From Saprospiraceae bacterium (lineage in GTDB: Bacteria > Bacteroidota > Bacteroidia > Chitinophagales > Saprospiraceae): a DNA stretch of 33,955 nucleotides. The first letter of the stretch is position 1, and every line of letters starts with the position of its first letter. Under the pieces are notes generated by a model. That model saw nothing but the letters and a program-made list of their open reading frames with translations. It did no database searches and had not been told where the DNA came from. The stretch covers positions 1 to 33,955 of the forward strand of contig JAGQWZ010000288.1 of assembly GCA_020436835.1 (NCBI GenBank), in the 5' to 3' direction. Position numbers and translations under genes: made by a program. Below are positions 1 to 8,652 of the stretch, piece after piece.

Positions 1-3000
1 AAGGTGAGATTTATACTTTTGGTTCGGTAACGCTGACAGAAACGGGAATCTATGTAGATACTCTGGCTACCATTCATGGTTGTGACAGTATCGTAACCTT
101 GACATTGACGGTGCATCCGGTATATGATATTACAATTGATGAGCAGATCTGTGAAGGAACAAGCTTTGACTTCAACGGAGATATGCTGGATGTTGCGGGC
201 ACCTATACCCAGACACTTACTACGGTAAATGGCTGTGATAGTGTGGTCACCTTGAATCTGACGGTGCTTGATATACTTAGGACAGAGCTGGATGAAACCA
301 TTTGTGAAGGGGAGACTCTCGACTTTAATGGTCAGATTCTAAGCGAGTCGGGTACCTATAGTCATACAACATTAAGTAGCATAGGTTGTGACAGTATCAT
401 CAATCTGAATCTCACTGTCCTGCCAGTGAACCGTGAGACGGTTTCGGAAGAGATCTGTGAAGGTGAAAGTTTTGACTTTAATGGTCAAATTCTTGAACTA
501 TCCGGTACCTATATTGATACCGTCCCAGGGACGAATGGATGTGACAGCATAGTAACTCTTGAGTTAATCGTTAATCCGGTTGAAGCTACCACTTTAGATA
601 TAGAGATCTGTGATGGTGAAACTTATGACTTCGATGGGGAGATATTGAGTGAATCGGGTCAATACATCCATACTTTATCAACAGTGAATGGCTGTGATAG
701 TGTGGTGACTTTAAATCTTCTGGTACATCCGGTATATGAGGAAAATATAGAGGTGACGATATGTGAAGGCAGATCCTACAACTTCAATGGAGTCGAAATT
801 GCCGATGCAGGAATCTATGTAGATACACTACAAACAATTGATGGTTGTGATAGCATCCAGATATTGACGGTAACAGTACTACCAATACTGAGGACCGATC
901 TACAAATCGTAATTTGTGAAGACGAGGTCTATGATTTCAATGGAGTAGAGCTGAATGTTACCGGTACTTATGTTGATACCCTCGTTAGTTCAATTGGTTG
1001 CGACAGCGTGATCAATCTGGATCTCGTAGTCAATGAAATAACCTATGGTTCTGAATCGATCGAGATTTGCGACGGTGATATTTATGATTTCAATGGGGCA
1101 CCTCTGACATCCACCGGTACCTACGTGGATACCTTGACAAATAGTGTCGGCTGTGACAGTATTGTAACTCTTGAGTTGATTGTACATGAAACCTACAATA
1201 CGGTACTGGAGTATACCATTTGCGATGGGGATTCCATTGAGGTCGCAGGCAAATTCTACAAGGAAAGTGGCGAGTTTATTGATAGCTTACAATCTCAGTT
1301 CGGCTGTGACAGTATACTTGGAATTAGCATTGAAGTCCTGGAAATTCGATTTAGCGAAATCAGTGCTTCCATTTGTGATGATATCACCTATGATTTCAAT
1401 GGCGAGACGCTTAGTGAGGCAGGAGTTTACGTTGATACACTGACTAGTTCACTTGGATGTGATAGTATCATTACACTGAATCTGGAAATACTACCTGTGA
1501 AACGATATTCATTTGTGAAGCAGGTTTGTACAGATCAGACATTTACCTTCCTGGGTGAAGTCCTCTCTGAAACCGGTATCTACACCGATACGATTGCAGC
1601 TGCAAATGGCTGTGATAGTATAGTCACGGTTGATTTGAGAATTGTTGATGTCATTGAGGTTGATATCCGTGATACGATTTGTGAAAATGATGTGGCCGTT
1701 TACAATGATAAGATATATGATAGTGCAGGTGACTATACCGACACCTTGACTTCCGTCGGAGGTTGTGACAGTATAATGCACATTAATATCTACGTGGCAC
1801 CGATTGAGTACACATCAATCAATGAAACGATATGTGAGGGTGATATTTACGATTTCTTAGGAGCACCGTTGACAGACGAAGGAATCTATTATGATACCCT
1901 GACAACCCGATTTGGTTGTGATAGTATTATTGAACTTACTTTGAGCGTAATACCGACAATACATACTGACATCGCTCCAGCTATCTGTGAAGGGGACGTC
2001 TTCGAAATTGCGGACACCCTATTTACTGAAGCTGGTAATTATGATGTGACCTTTACTGCCCAATCTACAGGATGCGACAGTACTGTTCATATAGCGCTGA
2101 CGGTAATTCCTACCCGTCGCGATACGGCTATCGTGGCCATCTGTGAGACGGAGTCATACACATTCAATGGCAAGGAATATGACAGTACGGGAGTATATGT
2201 TGATACCTTGATATCATCGCTAGGATGTGATAGCATCGATGTCCTTGATCTGTATGTGCATCCGCTTCCATTCTCAACTGTAATGTATAACTTGTGTAGT
2301 GGTGAAGAGGTTGAGATTGGTGGAATCACCTACCGCACTGACACGACCTTTACTCTGGTTTACGGTGGAGCTTACGGTTGCGATAGTACGGTGACCTATG
2401 AAGTGATTTTCTTGCCGGACGTCACACTCAGTGCGAGCGATGTTCAAATCTGTGAGGAGGAAAGTATCCAACTGCAGTTAGAAGTCACTGGTACAGATGA
2501 ACCAGTGGTGACCTGGAGTCCGGCGGAAGGATTATCATGTACTGATTGTCTTGATCCTATTGCTTCACCCACCGAAACCACTGTCTACACCGTGACCACT
2601 TTGGGATGTGGAGGAGAAGTGGTAGAAATTCAGGTTACGGTTGAAATTATACCTAACCCCGGATTGACGGTAGGAGATGATCAAACCATTGATCTTGGTC
2701 AGACAATCACGCTGCAAGGGACGAACGAAGTAGCCACTATTCCTATCAATTGGTACAATGGAGAAACAGGTGAGGTAATCTGTACGGATTGTCCTAACCT
2801 GGTGCAACAACCCAGTAAGGCCGGCGAATACTACTTCGTGGCATCTGCGATTAATGCTATTGGATGTGGTGAAGAAGATACAGTGAAAATAACTGTCATC
2901 GATCCATGTGAGTTAGAGAAGATTGAGGCTGCCAATGCTTTTACACCAAACGGAGATGGATTCAATGACTATTTCGAAATACGTAATGATGGAGTGTCCA

Positions 3001-3191
3001 CGATCGGATTAGTTCAGGTATTTAATCGCTGGGGTGAAATTGTATTCGAAACCCAGGATCTCAATGTAAAATGGGATGGTACCTTCCGGGGAGAACCAGT
3101 TAATCCCGGAGTGTATATGTACATTATTCAGGGAGACTGTGTCAATCTTGATAATTTCCAACTGGCCGGCAACGTCACCGTAATTAGATAA
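1..3191 (+). CDS. Secreted repeat protein with T9SS type B (gliding motility-associated) C-terminal domain, 5' partial
   Basis: The reading frame is open to the first base, so the true start lies upstream; any start inside the window is arbitrary. Seen: one partial and fifteen complete ~51-aa repeats (to about 2447), each opening with an I-C-E/D-G-like motif followed by Y/F-D-F-N-G and closing with G-C-D-S plus a beta-type tail such as VTLNLTV. Two Ig-like segments follow, each with a C-T-D-C motif (about 2448-2660 and 2661-2915). The last ~86 residues, from ANAFTPNGDGFNDYF at 2931, match the CHU_C/TIGR04131 gliding motility C-terminal domain (NRWGEIVFE, W-D-G, G-V-Y-M-Y). Known: this domain directs export and surface attachment through the type IX system, often with a SprF-like partner, and a porP/sprF gene follows here. 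The two cysteines per repeat could form a disulfide in each module (inference). The ligand is unknown; an adhesin or matrix role is likely. Confidence 0.9.
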   Translation, partial: GEIYTFGSVTLTETGIYVDTLATIHGCDSIVTLTLTVHPVYDITIDEQICEGTSFDFNGDMLDVAGTYTQTLTTVNGCDSVVTLNLTVLDILRTELDETICEGETLDFNGQILSESGTYSHTTLSSIGCDSIINLNLTVLPVNRETVSEEICEGESFDFNGQILELSGTYIDTVPGTNGCDSIVTLELIVNPVEATTLDIEICDGETYDFDGEILSESGQYIHTLSTVNGCDSVVTLNLLVHPVYEENIEVTICEGRSYNFNGVEIADAGIYVDTLQTIDGCDSIQILTVTVLPILRTDLQIVICEDEVYDFNGVELNVTGTYVDTLVSSIGCDSVINLDLVVNEITYGSESIEICDGDIYDFNGAPLTSTGTYVDTLTNSVGCDSIVTLELIVHETYNTVLEYTICDGDSIEVAGKFYKESGEFIDSLQSQFGCDSILGISIEVLEIRFSEISASICDDITYDFNGETLSEAGVYVDTLTSSLGCDSIITLNLEILPVKRYSFVKQVCTDQTFTFLGEVLSETGIYTDTIAAANGCDSIVTVDLRIVDVIEVDIRDTICENDVAVYNDKIYDSAGDYTDTLTSVGGCDSIMHINIYVAPIEYTSINETICEGDIYDFLGAPLTDEGIYYDTLTTRFGCDSIIELTLSVIPTIHTDIAPAICEGDVFEIADTLFTEAGNYDVTFTAQSTGCDSTVHIALTVIPTRRDTAIVAICETESYTFNGKEYDSTGVYVDTLISSLGCDSIDVLDLYVHPLPFSTVMYNLCSGEEVEIGGITYRTDTTFTLVYGGAYGCDSTVTYEVIFLPDVTLSASDVQICEEESIQLQLEVTGTDEPVVTWSPAEGLSCTDCLDPIASPTETTVYTVTTLGCGGEVVEIQVTVEIIPNPGLTVGDDQTIDLGQTITLQGTNEVATIPINWYNGETGEVICTDCPNLVQQPSKAGEYYFVASAINAIGCGEEDTVKITVIDPCELEKIEAANAFTPNGDGFNDYFEIRNDGVSTIGLVQVFNRWGEIVFETQDLNVKWDGTFRGEPVNPGVYMYIIQGDCVNLDNFQLAGNVTVIR
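3..2447 (+). repeat. Tandem array of ~153-nt coding repeats (51-aa two-Cys modules)
   Basis: Fifteen complete units and one partial unit lie head to tail; the complete ones span 147-2447, an average of 153 nt. Each encodes an N-terminal C-E/D-G motif and, about 28 residues later, G-C-D-S. The protein motif is strongly kept, while most units differ in nucleotide sequence, so the array looks old and kept by selection. A few stretches (for example around 225-255 and 690-715) are nearly identical, which suggests limited recent gene conversion. Confidence 0.85.
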
Positions 3192-3223
3192 CAAATAAAG
3201 ACGCAATTACCATAAGCATTTCA

Positions 3224-3289
3224 AAGACCCGCGGCTACAAAATTGCCGTAGTAACTCTACGAATTTTGAAGCCAGGGTCTTCTTTTTTT
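3224..3289 (+). terminator. Rho-independent terminator after the repeat protein gene
   Basis: AAGACCC at 3224-3230 pairs with GGGTCTT at 3275-3281. Inside it a second imperfect stem forms (GGCTACAAAATT against AATTTTGAAGCC). A run of seven T follows at 3283-3289. It lies 33 nt after the stop codon. Confidence 0.8.
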
Positions 3290-3291
3290 GT

Positions 3292-3858
3292 CGGAATCGA
3301 CCTCATTACAAATTCATTCTGCTGATGACAATGTTAAAATTTCTAAAAGCAAAGCCTTGGCACGAATATTGACACATAATATGTAGGAAAGAGATTAGCA
3401 ATAATCACCGTCAAACCCCCTGATAGTTTTCTATTTAACCCTCTGACGGGAACTTCCAAAGACCATAGTCCCTTCATTTTACGGCCATAGAGAAAGAAAC
3501 TGCGATTAGGTTCTATCCTAGATAATAGGTGAATTCAGTGCTTCTTCCAAAACTAGATTTAGCATGCAGAATTAGACCAAATTCTTGCGGGAGTTCAACT
3601 GAAGACACTTAAGAAACCTATCCTGAATCTTCATGGACCATGTTTTGGTTTTCCAATTGGTTTCATGATGATTGGGTAGTGAAGACCACTACATCTACAA
3701 TAAAGTCTATCCAAAGAATCTTTCTCCCATTGGATGCAGAAGCATAGCAGTTTCTGTTGCAATTGAAATGTGACCCATCTTTTTTAATCACCGTTGAATG
3801 AAATAAGACCAGAATACAAAAAAGAGCCTATTTGAACACACTTTTATAAAGTCAGACC
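3292..3858. other. Intergenic stretch without a recognisable gene
   Basis: About 570 AT-rich bases between the terminator of the repeat protein and the porP-like gene. I see no ORF of protein-like composition, no tRNA-like fold and no TAnnTTTG box. The only structure is a 6-bp hairpin (GTAGTG at 3676-3681, CACTAC at 3687-3692) without a T-run. Confidence 0.5.
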
Positions 3859-4998
3859 ATGAAGATAATATACCATCAGTGGCTCCCCCCGTGTGCCGCT
3901 GAAACAAAATTTAGATTGCACAGTGCTGCAATCAGTAACCGCAATGTCGTAAAGTCAACTTCGTTGATCATGATGTTGCTGGCACTTCTGGGAGTTTATT
4001 CTCCTAAAGTCCAGGCCCAGGATATCCACCTATCTCATATCCACGCCTCTCCAACCTACATCAATCCGGCCATGACCGGCTTATTTAACGGAGATCTTAG
4101 ATTCATTGCTAATTACCGAAGCCAATGGCAGACCTTCACCAATGGATTTCAGACCTTTCTGGGTTCTGCCGATATGAAATTAAACCAGGGATTTGGCTTG
4201 CAGGATGACGTAGGAGCGGGTATTCAGCTATCGACTGACCGGGCAGGAGATCTCAACTTTCGAACGACCAGTGCTAATTTTACCATGTCCTATTTGAAGG
4301 CATTAAATGGCATTGGAGATCATTTTGTCACTTTCGGAGTTTCCAATGGTATCGTGCAAAACAGCCTGGACCTCACCAATTTGAGAGTCTTTGATGAGGA
4401 TCCTTACCTCCAAAGCGGAGAATTCGAACCTCAAAGAACATATTATGACTTATCCGCTGGTGCCGCCTGGTTCGCTCCACTACGCCGGCAGGACTTCATA
4501 TACCTGGGAGGTTCTATTTTCCACCTAAATCGTGCTTTGGTTTCTTTCAATCGGAATGGTCAGGACATTCAACCAGGATCTAACCTTATACCGCGTTACA
4601 TTTTGCACGGTGGCGCAAGTTTGCGAGTAAGTCAGGTGGCTGAATTAAAACCCAGTTTCATCTTTTTTGACCAGAATCCACATCGTGAATTTAATGTGGG
4701 AACATTTTTGAAAATCACTCGTGAAACGAGATCCTATCTAAGACCTGAATATGCATTTTATGCAGGTTTCTGGTATCGTTGGTCAATTAAAAATGGAGAA
4801 TTTAACCGTGATGCGCTTATTGCATCTCTGCGATACGATTTCAGAAATACAGTCTTCTCTTTCTCATTCGATCTGAATATTTCACCGCTGCGCAAAGCAA
4901 GCAATGGATTTGGGGGACCTGAATTATCAATCATGCACTTCATCGATTTCATCCGTCCGGAACGAAAAAGAGTGAAGGTTAAATGTCCTGAAGTATAG
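3859..4998 (+). CDS. PorP/SprF family type IX secretion system membrane protein
   Basis: A 379-aa protein with a hydrophobic signal peptide at about residues 36-54 (MMLLALLGVYSP, then an A-Q-A type cleavage site). The PorP/SprF opening follows: a run with H-A-S-P-T-Y-I-N-P-A-M-T-G, then NYRSQW near residue 90. The rest is rich in aromatic beta-strand patterns, as expected for an outer-membrane beta-barrel. Known: PorP/SprF proteins bind the C-terminal domain of type B T9SS substrates and help their export or anchoring. The gene directly follows a protein with that domain, so the two probably form a substrate-partner pair (inference). The ATG at 3859 gives an unusually long N-region before the signal peptide; the ATG at 3970 would start right at the hydrophobic core and lose the basic residues, so a start between these (for example TTG 3964) is also possible. 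Confidence 0.88.
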   Translation: MKIIYHQWLPPCAAETKFRLHSAAISNRNVVKSTSLIMMLLALLGVYSPKVQAQDIHLSHIHASPTYINPAMTGLFNGDLRFIANYRSQWQTFTNGFQTFLGSADMKLNQGFGLQDDVGAGIQLSTDRAGDLNFRTTSANFTMSYLKALNGIGDHFVTFGVSNGIVQNSLDLTNLRVFDEDPYLQSGEFEPQRTYYDLSAGAAWFAPLRRQDFIYLGGSIFHLNRALVSFNRNGQDIQPGSNLIPRYILHGGASLRVSQVAELKPSFIFFDQNPHREFNVGTFLKITRETRSYLRPEYAFYAGFWYRWSIKNGEFNRDALIASLRYDFRNTVFSFSFDLNISPLRKASNGFGGPELSIMHFIDFIRPERKRVKVKCPEV

Positions 4999-5055
4999 AC
5001 CAAAGTAATGAAACAAAGATAAATCCAGGCCTCTTAATTAAACACGAACATTCGC

Positions 5056-5172
5056 ATGACCTATTTACTACTGCTTTGGCTTATGAAAAGGAATCCTGAA
5101 TTGTTTTCCCCCATTACCAGGTTCTTGAAAAAATCATACATGGAGGAGAATGAGCGAATGGAACCAGGTTAA
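5056..5172 (+). CDS. Candidate 38-aa small protein, unknown
   Basis: An ATG at 5056 opens a 38-codon frame. It begins with a short hydrophobic stretch (MTYLLLLWLM), then basic residues, and ends with an acidic tail (MEENERMEPG). It lies between the porP-like gene and the strong terminator at 5202, with the stop codon 29 nt before the stem, as expected for a last gene of a transcript. No family is recognised, and a chance ORF cannot be excluded. Confidence 0.25.
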   Translation: MTYLLLLWLMKRNPELFSPITRFLKKSYMEENERMEPG

Positions 5173-5201
5173 GAAAACATTTGAGACTTTTGATTTACTT
5201 T

Positions 5202-5244
5202 AATTGCCACAGAGAATAAAGATTCACCTGTGGCAATTTTTTTT
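5202..5244 (+). terminator. Strong Rho-independent terminator before the his leader
   Basis: An 11-bp perfect stem (AATTGCCACAG at 5202-5212, CTGTGGCAATT at 5228-5238) with a 15-nt loop, followed by six more T. It ends the porP-like transcription unit and separates it from the his promoter region. Confidence 0.9.
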
Positions 5245-5289
5245 ATAAGGATTCAAATTTCGAATAGTCCTTAATTGGACTTCTTTTCT

Positions 5290-5297
5290 TAAGTTTG
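5290..5297 (+). promoter_or_regulatory. -7 box of the his operon promoter
   Basis: TAAGTTTG matches the Bacteroidota -7 consensus TAnnTTTG. It lies 19 nt before the leader peptide ATG, which implies an untranslated leader of only about 10-13 nt. No convincing -33 TTG box is at the usual distance. Confidence 0.55.
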
Positions 5298-5316
5298 CAA
5301 CTCGAACAACATTTAA

Positions 5317-5370
5317 ATGAATAATCATCGCATACATCATAGTCATTTCACTTGCATTTGCACGTGGTGA
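5317..5370 (+). CDS. Histidine operon leader peptide (17 aa)
   Basis: The frame reads MNNHRIHHSHFTCICTW and stops at TGA 5368-5370. Four of the seven codons from 5326 to 5346 are His, far above chance. It sits between a -7 box and an attenuator hairpin directly before hisG. This is the arrangement of ribosome-mediated attenuation: low charged His-tRNA stalls the ribosome on the His codons and favours an antiterminator. Its function is regulatory. It is much shorter than standard gene-calling limits. Confidence 0.82.
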   Translation: MNNHRIHHSHFTCICTW

Positions 5371-5444
5371 GTCCGGTGTATGTAGTCAAAATACAATTAC
5401 TTAATACGGCTTATCACGGGAACGTGATAAGCCGTATGTCTTTT
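5363..5444 (+). promoter_or_regulatory. his operon attenuator (antiterminator/terminator switch)
   Basis: The terminator stem is perfect: ATACGGCTTATCACG (5404-5418), loop GGAA, CGTGATAAGCCGTAT (5423-5437), followed by GTC and TTTT at 5441-5444. The segment 5363-5381, starting at the last leader codons, resembles the 3' arm (CGTGGTGA, then CCG, then GTAT). It can therefore pair with the 5' arm as an antiterminator, with G-U pairs and small bulges. A ribosome on the leader stop codon would cover this segment; one stalled on the His codons would leave it free. hisG starts 16 nt after the T-run. Confidence 0.8.
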
Positions 5445-5460
5445 AAAAGCTTTGGAAGCT

Positions 5461-6312
5461 ATGTTAAAAATTGCGATACAGAAGTCGGGTCGACTGAGTG
5501 AGGGATCGATTGATTTATTGAAAAAGTGTAGTCTGAAGTTTAGAAACAGTCACAATCAGTTGATGACACCGGTCCAAAACTTTGATGCCCAGTTACTCTT
5601 TCTTCGTGATGATGATATACCACAGTATGTTCAGGATGGCGTAGCAGATGTTGGGATCATCGGAGAGAATGTCTTCCTGGAACATCAGGCAGATGTGGAA
5701 GTTGTCAAAAAACTGGGATTTTCCAAATGCAGAGTCTGTCTGGCGATTCCGAAAAATGAACAATATACCGGCGTTGAATATTTCAGGGGGAAGAATATAG
5801 CCACCTCTTATCCTAATATTTTGAAGACCTTTCTGGCTACCCATGGTCTGGAGGCTGGTATTCACAATATTTCGGGGTCAGTGGAAATAGCACCCAGCAT
5901 CGGCCTGGCTGAGGCGATTATGGATATTGTAAGTACAGGGAGTACATTGCTTAGTAATGGACTCAAGGAGGTAGAGACTGTTCTCCGGTCCGAAGCAATT
6001 TTGATTGCTAATAAAGGGATGGGTAAGGAGGATAAAGCTTTATTACAGGAGATTTTATTCCGAATCGAGTCCGTGCTTAAAGCAAGAGATTTTAAATATG
6101 TATTATTGAATGCCCCCAATGATAAAATACAGGATATCGTCGAAATGCTTCCGGGCATGAAAAGTCCCACCGTACTTCCTCTGGCAGAAAGTGGTTGGAG
6201 TTCGATTCACTCGGTGATGTCTGAAGGAAAATTCTGGGAAAATATCGACCGGTTGAAGAGCTTGGGTGCACAGGGTATTCTGATTGTGCCGATTGAAAAA
6301 ATGGTCCTTTAA
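5461..6312 (+). CDS. hisG: ATP phosphoribosyltransferase, long form (HisG)
   Basis: Catalyses the first step of histidine synthesis, joining ATP and PRPP. The protein has 283 aa and begins MLKIAIQKSGRL, the usual HisG opening. The periplasmic-binding-protein-like catalytic fold spans about residues 1-205 (DVGIIGENV, and the PRPP-binding part DIVSTGSTL). The last ~75 residues form the HisG_C domain (LLNAPNDK, VEMLPGMKSPTV). Known: this long form works without HisZ and is feedback-inhibited by histidine through that domain. I chose the ATG at 5461 rather than an in-frame TTG at 5452, which lies close behind the attenuator and gives an atypical N-terminus. hisD follows after 19 nt. Confidence 0.97.
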   Translation: MLKIAIQKSGRLSEGSIDLLKKCSLKFRNSHNQLMTPVQNFDAQLLFLRDDDIPQYVQDGVADVGIIGENVFLEHQADVEVVKKLGFSKCRVCLAIPKNEQYTGVEYFRGKNIATSYPNILKTFLATHGLEAGIHNISGSVEIAPSIGLAEAIMDIVSTGSTLLSNGLKEVETVLRSEAILIANKGMGKEDKALLQEILFRIESVLKARDFKYVLLNAPNDKIQDIVEMLPGMKSPTVLPLAESGWSSIHSVMSEGKFWENIDRLKSLGAQGILIVPIEKMVL

Positions 6313-6331
6313 TCTCCTTCAAATTCAAAAA

Positions 6332-7618
6332 ATGATACACACATATGAGAATCCAGACCGGGCGATTTGGCCGAACTTGATCCAGAGACCGAAGCCGGCG
6401 GTTGAAAACCTTCAAACTCTGGTTGGATCCATCATCGACTCGGTTCGACAGGAGGGTGACCGTGCCTTATTCAGATTTAGTCGAGAATTTGATCATGTAG
6501 ATCTTGTGGATTTGAAAGTCACAGAGGAAGAATGGATCCAGGCCGAAAAGTGCATCGCCACGGAGTTAAAGACTGCGATCCAGACGGCGAAGCACAATAT
6601 CGAGACATTTCATAAATATCAGAGGGTTAGCGAAGAGACGATCGACACTATGAAAGGTGTCAAGTGTTGGAGAGTGGCCCGACCGATCGAGAAAGTTGGA
6701 CTCTACATACCTGGTGGATCTGCACCCCTATTTTCTACCGTACTTATGCTGGCAGTACCGGCCAGAATTGCCGGATGCGGTGAGATCGTTCTCTGTAGTC
6801 CTCCCCGGAAAGACGGCACGATTCACCCTGCAATAATTTATACCGCAAAGGTGACCGGAGTCACTACCATTTTAAAAGTGGGAGGTGCTCAGGCCATAGC
6901 CGCTCTTGCGTTAGGAACAGAATCAATTCCCAGGGTGGACAAAATTTTCGGTCCGGGTAATCATTTTGTGACGGAAGCTAAGGTGATGGCTCAGCAATTA
7001 GGAGTAGCTATTGATATCCCTGCCGGACCATCGGAGGTGCTGATTGTCGCAGATGAGAGTGCCAATCCTGAATTTGTAGCCGCAGATATGTTGGCTCAGG
7101 CCGAGCATGGTAGCGATAGTCAGGTAGTGCTGGCCACCAACCATCACCCCTTGTTGCAGGCTACAAGGGAGGCTATTAGCCGCCAGTTAAGGCAACTGCC
7201 GAGACGTGAGATCGCCGGTGAATCGATTGAAAAAAGTATGATAGTATATTTTGATGACCTCAATCGGTGTATCGAGTTTTCTAATGAGTATGCACCGGAA
7301 CACCTCATCCTAAGTTTGGAGCAACCCGATCAGTGGGTTTCATCGATAATCAATGCAGGTTCGGTATTTATGGGACACTACAGCCCCGAATCCGTAGGTG
7401 ATTATGCCTCTGGTACCAACCACACTTTGCCTACTGCAGGTTGGGCTCGTTCATACAGTGGGGTATCGTTAGATTCCTTTGTCAAGAAGATCACTTTCCA
7501 ACAGCTTACCAGGGAAGGACTACAGACACTGGGACCCTTGGTAGAAGTTATGGCGGAGGCCGAATCCCTGATCGGTCATAAGCGAGCTGTTTCATATCGT
7601 TTAAAGTCTTTCGAATGA
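6332..7618 (+). CDS. hisD: Histidinol dehydrogenase (HisD)
   Basis: NAD-dependent zinc enzyme that performs the last two oxidations, L-histidinol to L-histidine. At 428 aa it has the normal family length. Visible motifs are the glycine-rich KVGGAQAIAALALG, GPSEVLIVAD, the metal-binding QAEHGSDSQ (Gln256, His259), the catalytic pair in APEHL, and the C-terminal VGDYASGTNHTLPT. The frame runs upstream into the end of hisG, but the ATG at 6332 (MIHTYENPDR) gives the better N-terminus. The stop overlaps the hisC start as ATGA, which suggests translational coupling. Confidence 0.97.
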   Translation: MIHTYENPDRAIWPNLIQRPKPAVENLQTLVGSIIDSVRQEGDRALFRFSREFDHVDLVDLKVTEEEWIQAEKCIATELKTAIQTAKHNIETFHKYQRVSEETIDTMKGVKCWRVARPIEKVGLYIPGGSAPLFSTVLMLAVPARIAGCGEIVLCSPPRKDGTIHPAIIYTAKVTGVTTILKVGGAQAIAALALGTESIPRVDKIFGPGNHFVTEAKVMAQQLGVAIDIPAGPSEVLIVADESANPEFVAADMLAQAEHGSDSQVVLATNHHPLLQATREAISRQLRQLPRREIAGESIEKSMIVYFDDLNRCIEFSNEYAPEHLILSLEQPDQWVSSIINAGSVFMGHYSPESVGDYASGTNHTLPTAGWARSYSGVSLDSFVKKITFQQLTREGLQTLGPLVEVMAEAESLIGHKRAVSYRLKSFE

Positions 7619-8652
7619 ACCTGCAGGAACTTGTCCGCCCCAATATCTGGAGCTTGAAGCCGTACAGTTCTGCTCGCCACGAATTTGAAGGCCAGGCTGA
7701 TGTTTTCCTGGATGCAAATGAAAATCCGTACGGATCTGTTTATAGTCGGTATCCGGACCCGCTACAAACCGAATTAAAGGAAAAAATTAGTATTTACCGA
7801 TCGATTCCTACTGGGAACATCTTTTTAGGTAATGGGAGTGATGAAGCGATTGATCTGATCATTCGCATTTTTTGTAATCCTGGAATGGATGAGATATTGA
7901 TCTTACCACCTACCTATGGTATGTACAAAGTATGTGCAGATATCTCCGATATAAAAGTGAAGGAATGTTTACTTACTCCCGAATTTCAGTTGGATTTGGC
8001 TCAAATCAAAAATTCCCTCACTCCCCGTACCAAGCTCCTTTTTATCTGTACACCAAATAATCCCACGGGCAATCTGATCGAGCCCGGTTCTATAGAGAAA
8101 GTTCTTCAGGTGTTTAATGGGATTGTCGTACTGGACGAAGCCTATATTGACTTTGCAGGGCCAGGACAGAGTTGGTTGGATAAACTTTCCCGCTATCCGA
8201 ATTTGATCATCTTACAAACATTCTCAAAAGCCTGGGGCCTCGCTGCTATACGACTCGGTTTGGCATTTGCTGCCCCCGAAATCATTGATCTGATGAACAA
8301 GGTGAAACCTCCATATAATGTGAACCTGCTTACCCAACAGGCTGCGCTACGGTCTCTCAGCGAATATGAGGCGAAAAAAAGCCGGGAAATTTCAGAGATC
8401 AATTCTGAAAAAATGAGGTTGATGAACCTTCTTGAGGCTCGGGAAGAGGTTCTAAAAGTTTATCCTTCGGATGCCAATTTTCTCCTGGTAAAATTTTCAG
8501 ACCCTCACTATGTTTTCTATCACCTGAGAAATGCGGGGATCATCGTTCGTGACCGGACCAATACTCCATTATGTGAAGGATGTTTAAGAATAACCATCGG
8601 TACCCCGAAAGAGAATCAACTTCTTATTGAAACGTTAAATAGCATGGTTTGA
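7615..8652 (+). CDS. hisC: Histidinol-phosphate aminotransferase (HisC)
   Basis: PLP enzyme that transfers an amino group from glutamate to imidazole-acetol phosphate. It has 345 aa. Fold-type I aminotransferase motifs are present: DANENPYG near the N-terminus, CTPNNPTGN, LDEAYIDFAG, the PLP lysine in TFSKAWG (Lys205), and RLG. Its start overlaps the hisD stop by 4 nt, and its own TGA overlaps the hisB start. The position inside a complete his operon settles the specificity better than the sequence does, since related class I enzymes share these motifs. Confidence 0.96.
   Translation: MNLQELVRPNIWSLKPYSSARHEFEGQADVFLDANENPYGSVYSRYPDPLQTELKEKISIYRSIPTGNIFLGNGSDEAIDLIIRIFCNPGMDEILILPPTYGMYKVCADISDIKVKECLLTPEFQLDLAQIKNSLTPRTKLLFICTPNNPTGNLIEPGSIEKVLQVFNGIVVLDEAYIDFAGPGQSWLDKLSRYPNLIILQTFSKAWGLAAIRLGLAFAAPEIIDLMNKVKPPYNVNLLTQQAALRSLSEYEAKKSREISEINSEKMRLMNLLEAREEVLKVYPSDANFLLVKFSDPHYVFYHLRNAGIIVRDRTNTPLCEGCLRITIGTPKENQLLIETLNSMV

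Noticed and set aside
5452..5460. hisG start at TTG 5452
   Set aside because: It adds three residues not typical of HisG and lies only 7 nt after the attenuator T-run; the ATG at 5461 gives the standard N-terminus.
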